64,000 nt of DNA from Begonia masoniana (taxonomy: Eukaryota; Streptophyta; Magnoliopsida; Cucurbitales; Begoniaceae), in contig CM039505.1 in the NCBI GenBank assembly GCA_022432975.1, positions 52,551,749-52,615,748 of the forward strand, in the 5' to 3' direction. A program made the translations under genes and the position numbers. The notes beneath the pieces are model-generated. The model worked only from the letters and a program-made list of their open reading frames with translations, was not told where the DNA came from and searched no databases. Every line of letters begins with the position of its first letter. Position 1 is the first letter of the stretch. Shown piece by piece: positions 56,786 to 64,000 of this stretch.

Positions 56786-59154
56786 ATTTCTGCAAAGTTA
56801 CTAAGGACGAGGGGCTGAAGGATGGGGAAAGAGACAGGAATGAAGTGCTTTTAGAAAAAATGATGAAAATCTTAAAATTTCAAGGAAGCAAATCTAAGAA
56901 GGCGATAAAGAACATAAATTTACCATCTGAATATCATGACAATAAAGAACACGCTGGTAATGATGTCGATGTCATGACGATGGTGAGGGATATCAATTTG
57001 AATCATTTAGAAACACCTAGTAAAGTTGAAACAAGCAATGGTAATGGACATTTCCCAGCGAGAAAAAAACAAGCGGATTTAAAGCATCTAGTAAGCAAAA
57101 AAAAGAAAGGATAGTGGAGCATCTGTGTCAGTGTCTAAGAGGAAGAAACTGGAAACTAGTGCCAGTAAATTTCGAACAACTTCAAAAGGATATTTACCAG
57201 TTTCTTCGTCCGAATCAATGGAAATGGATGTGGAAAATAGTCCTGATTCAAAAGTCAAAAATGTCAAAAGAGAAAATAATGGTTGTAAAATCTAAGTCAG
57301 ATTTGTTGGCATCAAGTTTGCGAAAATCTGCAAGTTTCTTGTCCAAACACAAAGGCAAAAGAACAGAACTTGGATATGACGATGAAAGTGACATTGAAGT
57401 CAGTGACGAGCTTGATGTGAAGGTTTCTTCTAGATACTTGATTTCGCCTAGTGTTTTGATTTCACTCCATAAATGCAACTAATATCTCAATGTCACGTGA
57501 TACGTTTTCTTCTTTCTCACTGCAGAAGCATAAGGTGACTACCGAAACTTCCTCAAAAAACTTGAGTAATTTGAAATCCTCCACTTGGCATGTCAAGAAA
57601 CCAAAGAAAAAAAGCATTGCTGGATTGTCAAAGGTAATTTAAATAAAATTTCATTGTCTAATTAATCTGCTTTAGCATTTTGAATATGTTTTTCTTTAGC
57701 ATCTCCAATGGAAATGTCAAAAGTTAACTAGAAGTTCGAAATGTGCAATTAAGTAAAAAAATAACATAAATTTGTTACATTGCCTTTGTTTGATTGTCAT
57801 CAATTCCTGAAGGATTTGATTTAAGGATAAATGAGCTAGTTATTAAAAAAAAAATTTACCTAGTAATCTTATTTTTTACTATTTTCATTTTTAAAGATTA
57901 TCTCTTATCATGAACTGAGCGCCTGTACATGTGCAAGCAAATGTACCAAGATCTTGTATTTGATGATACACTGTGTTTTCAGATGAGTTTTTCATGGTAA
58001 GAATTATGCTGGCAAACAAACAAGCATTGTGTCTCCCACTTGTAGACCTCCGTGTGATTATCTATTTTTATCAAATGTTTATTGCTTCATTATTCTGTTT
58101 GTTGATTATTTGTTAAATCTTGTATTGGAGACCGGAAAAATTGTTTAGTCATGAGATAGTGAAACACGCTGTTCTTCTTTTGCCGTGCACTTCGAAGGAT
58201 GGTGAAATTGAGGTTGAAGACTTGATCGGTTGTAGAATTAAAGTTTGGTGGCCTATGGATAAACGGTGAGTATTTACGCCATCTTTCATGTGCTTAGCTA
58301 CTTTTTCTATGGTCGATAAAACAGTTTGACCTTTACATGGACATTGCTAAATTGAAGCTTATGAATAATCCAACAGTAATTTTTTGTTCGGTAAAATTGT
58401 AGTTACAATCGTAGTTACTTGTTTATATTTTGTAATCAACAGATTCTATGAAGGCACTGTCAAGTCACATGATCCCATTAAAAGGAAACATGCCATGAGT
58501 AACACATTCTTTCATATTTTTTCTCTTAAACTTGGCATTTCATACTCGGCATACTATTTTATGCAGTTTTTTAATATGGTTTAGGAAGTGTTTACTAAAA
58601 TAGAGTGTGGATTTTGTTTGAGAGATTCTGTATGATGATGGACCGTTTGGAGAGGGAACGCTGGGAGCTTGTTGACAGAGGTTGCAAGCAATCAAAGGTT
58701 CAAATTGTCGTTATTATTCCTCTTTCTTTTGTTTGAGAACTGCTCACTTATTGTTTACTCAATTCTGATCCTTTTTCCCTTTTTTTTTTTTACAAAAGTT
58801 AAAATTATCAAAGAGTTCCTCATCAACTGAAGTATATGTTTGTGTTTGTTTTTGCCATGCAATATTCTGAACATACTCTAATTTTTCTATCTTGATCGGC
58901 ATTTAGACATTGCTTGAACTAGCTAGTAAAAGTTACCACTTTGGTTTATATGTTTAGTTGTTATTTTGCAGGTCACCTGGCCAGAATAATAAAAAATTAG
59001 GGGGCTCATCTTTGAGTAACACACTAAGTAAAATGTGAGTAATTCTATCTACTCACTTCTGCGTAATAAATATGTCAACTGTAGGCTTTCTCATGAAGTT
59101 GTTTATATTTTCAGAACTAAAGGAAAGCGAACTCCAAAGAAACCTTCAAAATAA
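56786..59154 (+). pseudogene. PDS5-like Tudor-domain gene, 5'-truncated pseudogene
   Basis: C-terminal part of a plant PDS5-type cohesion factor. Exons: 56786-57422 (Lys-rich linker, EVLLEKMMKILKFQGSKSKK), 57526-57633 (KKPKKKSIAGLSK), 58131-58265 (PEKLFSHEIVKHAVLLLPCT, EDLIGCRIKVWWPMDKR), 58443-58497 (FYEGTVKSHDPIKRKHA), 58625-58697 (ILYDDG, ERWELVDRGCKQSK), 58972-59034 and 59115-59154, ending KRTPKKPSK-stop. The IGCRIKVWWP...FYEG...YDDG core is the Tudor domain. Lesions: an extra base after KKKK (about 57107), another near 57288 (CK/SKSDLL), loss of the donor at 58497 (ATGAGTAAC), and a frameshift between YDDG and ERWEL. The N-terminal HEAT repeats are absent. Confidence 0.82.
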
Positions 59155-60429
59155 AAACAAAATGGTATGTCAAAAACCGAATTTGTGGAAGCTGGTGAGA
59201 GAGGGAGTTTCAACGTTTCAAATCCAGACATTACCATGTCTGAAGATGAAATCCACTGGATGCTTGGACATGAGGTTTTTGTTAAAAGTCATGACCGTGT
59301 AATCTCATCATTTCCAGTGGAAAACATCACTGACACTACACTAAACCAAACTAAATCTGACATAATCAAATCAGATCCGGTTTGGTTTGTCCAAAAACCG
59401 GACAATATCAGACTGCCCCACCACCTCTATGCCATTGAAGTCTAATACCAGTCTGGTCCAGAGCAGAATTCATCTATGGAGAAAAATGAACGGTTAATAG
59501 ATTATTGGCAAATAAGTAAATAGACTGTTGTGTGCTTCCGGACCATTAAAATCGGATTGAGACAGGACTGTCATATGAAGAGATGTACACATTTCTTGAA
59601 GGGCTGCAAACGTTTTTGAGATCATCTTCCTTCGCGTACCAGCTTAGAATTATCTTGGACACATGAGGATAGAGATCTTTATAAGAGTTCCTTATGGTTC
59701 CTTCAGCAACCCCAGTAGCTACTGAAATATCTCCACCAATTTTAAAACTTTTATCGCATCAATCCAACCAACCATTAACTTAAGTAGAAGAGTGTCAGCC
59801 AAAAAACAACATTCTAGGCAATAGAAGAGTATTACCAAAAAACTTCACCTTGCCTTCTATTTTATAATAAGTAAAATTATATACAATATCATATTTCAGA
59901 ATTTTTTTTTTCTGATAATTTTAATATTATCTAAATCCAACTACAATAGTTCCAACTTCCTCAAATGCCCAAGTTAAAACACTATTGTTACCCTTTATCT
60001 TTGAGTTTTACAACAAATATTTTATATTAGTTGGATGTGAGATTTTACATTTGAACTATTACTTTGTATCTTTTTCCAATCGATATGTCTTATACAGTTC
60101 ACTCACAATTAATTACTCCTGGGCCTCTTGCTCTCAAATGAATCATTGTATGTTATTAGACTACTTGTTATCACATGATTTAATTTTCAATTATAAATAT
60201 AAAGAGGTAATTATGACATAACGATAGAATAAGAACAGATTAAAAAAAAAAGACAAAGAAAAAATAAATACTTGGTTGACATTGTGCTGATATTACAAAA
60301 GGAAAATTTACAATAAAAAAAAACTAACGTAGAAATGGAAAATGACATTGTGTTAGTGGTCGATGATAAAAAATATGAAATACACTTCGATTCTCAAAGT
60401 TAGCTTTTATCTTTCTCTTTTTGTTCAAA
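59155..60429. other. Gap 3' of PDS5-like pseudogene
   Basis: A 93-codon plus frame at 59167-59445 (MSKTEFVEAGERGSFNVSNP) overlaps the expected 3' UTR and has no recognised motif. The rest is AT-rich with no gene seen. Confidence 0.5.
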
Positions 60430-61070
60430 CTTAGTGTTCCATTTTAAGAAATAAAATCCCATAATATATAATTGTACTCTCCTGTCTTTACACATTGGGT
60501 AGAGGTCGAGTCCACTACCACGGCAACTTCTGCTGAGTAGATAATTATTCAATACCTTACCACGTAGGTCATTCTCGTTTGAAAGCATTGCTAAATTAGC
60601 AAAATTAATCGGTCCTTCCTGTCATTTCAAAAAAACTATTGTCATTATCATTTCTATCAACAAGGTAATCACTCACATGACAAAAAAAAACTTCACTTAA
60701 CTAAATTTCAGATTAAATAAATCAACTTACCATTATATGTTAATTAATACGTCTGCTCTCGAATAGAAACATATAGATTCATTTGGAAAAAGTAAACATA
60801 GTGGCAAAGTACAATTACTACTAGAATAGTCATCATTTCTAAAAGTAAAATATCCAAGATCAAATGACATGGACGTTTGGAAAGAAATGGAGAATTTTCT
60901 ATCCTCCTTTGTGCACTTGAGATTCTTATTAGAAAACATAAATAATGCCAAAAAGCTCTTGGTATGAAACTGTTTGAGAGAGAGACGCTTTTTACAACAA
61001 TGATGACAGTTAACTCTTCCACTTCCACGGCAAACCACACAAGAGGAATCTGGCTTCCTTCTCTTTTCTC
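60430..61070 (-). pseudogene. Cysteine-rich DnaJ-like zinc-finger gene remnant
   Basis: Upper block (about 60960-61065): CVVCRGSGRVNCHHC, two CxxC-type knuckles with the GSG spacer typical of plant DnaJ-type (Hsp40) cysteine-rich proteins. Lower block (about 60430-60640): NLAMLSNEN, then after an AG (CTCAGCAG) CRGSGLDLYPMCK and, after a frame change, IMGFYFLK, resembling the end of that family. Some Cys are lost (YPMC for CSRC) and frames shift, so no active product is expected. The plant family has chloroplast members; I cannot place this one further. Confidence 0.5.
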
Positions 61071-62092
61071 TCCAAAGATTTGACTACAACAAATGATAAG
61101 TGTCATGACATAAGAAACAAGAACTATAAACACAAACCAAATTAATGTCATATCATTAACGCTTCACACACATCGTGATATACAAACATTAAAGAAACAC
61201 AGATGCAAAAGTTGAAGCCCGAATTCCAAATGATTCAAAACGTAAGGTTGGTCACGGAAGCAAACAACCTCGAACGTAGGTTCTTGAAGTTAGTTTTTTT
61301 AGGATTGTTTCCCTTATCATTCAAGTGTGGTTAGTTTTACTAGAAACTTATTTTAGGTTCTAATTTGAGAAAGTTAGAAGATCCTATTCAAGTTCACCAC
61401 ATTTGAATGATAAGACAAACAATTCTCAAGAAGCTAACTTCAAGAGTCCACTAGAGAGAAATCATTATTTCTTTTATTCAATATGCAAAAACTCAATCAA
61501 ACTACCTAAAAAATTCCAAGTGAGCTTAAATAGTCCACAGCTAGGGTACCCAACTTAAGACGATTAAGGTTAGCGGAAATATATTTATAATGATTGCAAA
61601 ATAAGACACAAGGAAGTTATTAATTCAACAACCAAACACATTAATGCTGCAGTTTCCCAATACCGGCAAACTTTTGGATTGGAAGCCATCAAGAGCCTTC
61701 CTTTAAACTTGAGAGTTAGTCACTAGGTTCTGTAATAAAAAAATCCTTATAAAAAAAAATCTTGTCTAGTCTTTTCAAGAATATTTCTCCCTTAAGAGCT
61801 GATTTGAATGATAATAGTTTATAAATGGGGAGATTATTGTGCACAACATGAATATGAGTAAGTTGGCTCCTTAGAGAAACAACCTTATTTCACCCATCTG
61901 TCTTCCAAACAAATGTGTTCAAAATAAGTAGGGAGAAAAAAAAAAGATAGATGAAATTGAACGATACAGTCTAGTTTTGATTACACTCATGAATATAATA
62001 TGTTGAGCACGAAAAATAATTAACTAAAACCAAATAAATAATTTCAATAAAACATGAATGCAGACTACTTAACAACAAAAACTAAAGTTAAA
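61071..62092. other. Gap with one hairpin
   Basis: Apart from the hairpin at 61282-61446, AT-rich DNA without a recognised gene. Confidence 0.5.
61282..61446. mobile_element. Hairpin (MITE-like or foldback)
   Basis: Arms of about 64 bp (61282-61345 and 61383-61446) share TCTTGAAGTTAG, GATTGTTT and CTTATCATTCAA, with a loop of about 37 bp. Pairing is imperfect but long. Confidence 0.6.
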
Positions 62093-62102
62093 AATAAAAT
62101 GT

Positions 62103-62400
62103 CTTCCCATCAATATAACTTTAGTGCTCCATAATTGATGCCCTATAAATTTTAATTCGTACAAGTTCCTGCATTGTTCACAGAAAAATCCAAAGCCAAA
62201 ATTTATCCATCGCTCAGAACGACTGTCTTGCCTTCCCCTGTAAGAGCAAGCTCAAAAGGAGAGAGCGCCTGTCTTGCTTTCCCTTGTAAGAGCAAGCTTT
62301 TATGACCAATTACGATTAAGATTCTATGATGAGTCTCCGATGTTGGAAATTGTCCCTAGAATTACAAATATTGTAGTTGAAGAACATAATGACTTTCTCT
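62103..62400 (-). pseudogene. Isolated relic of the tandem unit: H exon plus U block
   Basis: H exon at 62103-62168 reads ELVRIKIYRASIMEH, stop, SYIDGK, and its GT donor is changed to AC. Directly next to it lies the U block (62215-62400), with a small duplication of GACTGTCTTGCCTTCCC. No satellite monomer, T-rich spacer, cyclase or delta-COP exon is present. Confidence 0.75.
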
Positions 62401-63928
62401 GCCGACCACCAATTAGCCTCCGAATTTCATGTTTCTCAATCAAAAGTTCTCTTAAAATTCACGCAAGCAGGAAATTTTTTTTTTTCACAGAAGGAACTTA
62501 AAAATCAAGTAATTTCAATTTTATTGAAAATCGAGGCTCAATCAGACTAAAACATCAAAATCTACCAGCATCAGCCTGTGAAGGAAAACAAATCCCAAAG
62601 TCAGACTCGCTACCCTCATCCAGAAATTTAACAAATCCGAAACTAACATAGATGGAAAATATCTTCTACCCAAACATGAAATCAAATTTTGACAAGTAAA
62701 GTTCAAACCTCAAAGCATCATACCCAAAAGTTCAAACTAGTGAAGTCTATATGGCAAGCTGAATTAAAGGAAAACCGAATCTAAAGAACTTGAGAAAATA
62801 AGTAGAAACAGATAAATAATTCATGCTTAGACAGTGAATTCCCAAGTGGGTCACCTGACGAAAGAACCACAGGATCAAAACCCAGAAAGAAAAACCTCAC
62901 ATGCCTTCGTGCGAAAGCTCCGAGAACCCGACCCAAGTTTCAATTTGGAGAAACAGGGAAGGCCCTACGTTGATTAAAAGGAGGGTTAGAGCACTTTCGG
63001 TGACCCTTCTGGATTTTTTTTGGCTACAGAAAACAGAGCTTTCTAGTATAACAAAAGAGTTTCGAAAATGATGAACTCCTGCATGAAGATTGAGAAAATC
63101 AAAAGGGAATCTGCAAAGAAAGCGAAGACACAAGCGTTTGGTTTCCTACAAAAGTTTAGACAACACACGTCGTCGCCTCCATTTGTTCATCCGAGCTCAC
63201 TGTTCCACGTAGGAATTCTGGAAATCAATTTTTTTTTTAATTTATATATTAAATGCAAAATTTGATATTACTGAGCTCTGGACCCTTAAAAAAACTACAA
63301 TATTTATTTTAAAAAAATTATTTAATTATATTTTTAATAATTAAAATGGGAAAAAGTTAAAAAATTAGAAGGAAGTTTATTGTAATTTAACTATTTCTTT
63401 ATATTTATAATAGATGACGTTGACCAGCCTGCAGTTTTTAGAACTAAATGCAGCACTAACTTGTATTAGAGTATTAGTTAATATTAAATAAGGACTGTAT
63501 TAAGCGGGGGATTAGGTCTCAGATAAACCTAAAAATTATAATTAAAATAATTATTGAATATATTCAACATGCATGTTGATGTGGATTTGAAAAAATATCC
63601 ATATATTTAAGTCGAGGATAATGTTACGATTTGGGTGCCAAATATGAATTTTTTTGTTAGCTTAACTCAATCAATTGAAGTTGCGTTTTGGCTTGGTGGA
63701 TAGGATTGTTTCATTAAATTGCTTGTTAATCGTGCGGATAATTAACATTGATAGTATGAAATGGTGCGAGATGATAGTTTCACATTGACACTGACTTGCT
63801 ATGAACTATGGATTGAACATTTGATAGCAATATGATTAGAGCAGTCGTGATAGATTATGAGTAGAGGTAAGCAAAATTAGCCAAAAAATGCTAGTTTAAC
63901 TTACTCGTGCAGTTCGATCTAGTGTTTT
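62401..63928. other. Gap at the right end
   Basis: No gene recognised. A 78-residue minus frame at 62897-63133 lies in somewhat less AT-rich DNA but shows no family motif. Confidence 0.5.
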
Positions 63929-64000
63929 CACTACAAGAATCGATCTCGGTTCCACGATTTTAAGAACTGTGGGTAATAGCTTGGTTCATAGTTTTGGGGG
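63929..64000. mobile_element. Possible CACTA transposon terminus
   Basis: CACTACAAGAA at 63929 is the consensus end of plant CACTA (En/Spm) elements, followed by moderately GC-rich DNA with short repeats (ATCGATCTCGGTTCC). The rest lies beyond the window. Confidence 0.4.

Noticed and set aside
59167..59445. 93-residue plus frame after the PDS5-like stop
   Set aside because: No recognised motif, overlaps the expected 3' UTR, and has no splice or start context that sets it apart.

Overview
This window looks like repeat-rich, AT-rich nuclear DNA of a dicot plant. It has plant-type introns (GT/AG, T-rich), Ty1/copia and Ty3/gypsy remnants, Mutator-like elements, and fragments of plant gene families: annexin, DRB-type dsRNA-binding protein, L-type lectin receptor kinase, oxidosqualene cyclase and a PDS5-like Tudor protein. 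A cucurbit is my guess, not shown by the sequence. I see no bacterial-type genes, no CRISPR array, and no rRNA or tRNA gene. Nearly every gene is truncated or carries lesions, as expected of a gene-poor, possibly pericentromeric region. The best candidates for surviving coding sequence are the annexin exons (14.2-15.4 kb) and one dsRBD exon (9.2-9.75 kb).

Layout. 1-3.2 kb: decayed Ty1/copia pol and part of its 3' LTR. 3.2-7.6 kb: decayed Ty3/gypsy element with PBS and two LTR pieces, followed by a near-perfect 359-bp tandem duplication (7495-8213). 9.2-9.75 kb (-): first exon of a DRB gene with a proline-rich repeat. 10.65-11.94 kb: Mutator-like element with compound TIRs and a 9-bp TSD. 13.3-13.8 kb (-): gypsy integrase scrap. 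14.24-15.37 kb (+): annexin without its first exon. 15.7-22.06 kb (-): four-exon DRB pseudogene, one exon of which is split by a 2.58-kb LTR insertion with a 5-bp TSD; the start of that LTR and its exon flank are copied again at 16.55-17.56 kb. 22.6-28.9 kb (-): WD40 pseudogene resembling TBL2, whose large intron holds a 1.59-kb Pack-MULE-like element (24926-26515) carrying a lectin receptor kinase fragment.

30.3-49.2 kb is the most unusual part. Seven tandem units, mostly about 3.1 kb each, carry on the minus strand an oxidosqualene-cyclase exon followed by two coatomer delta (delta-COP) exons. The units are separated by about 400-bp satellite monomers (four per central unit) and a T-rich spacer with short TTTAGGG-like motifs. 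Outer units keep a conserved 66-bp exon of unknown origin and one copy of the first delta-COP exon. Central units lack that exon and have two or three copies. A stranded relic with two parts of the unit, but no satellite, lies at 62.1-62.4 kb.

52.6-54.7 kb: a duplicated candidate first exon (-). 56.8-59.15 kb (+): PDS5/Tudor-like pseudogene. 60.4-61.1 kb (-): remnant of a cysteine-rich DnaJ-like zinc-finger gene. The window ends in a possible CACTA transposon terminus. I see no pathway linking these genes; they appear to be together because of transposition, exon capture and tandem amplification.
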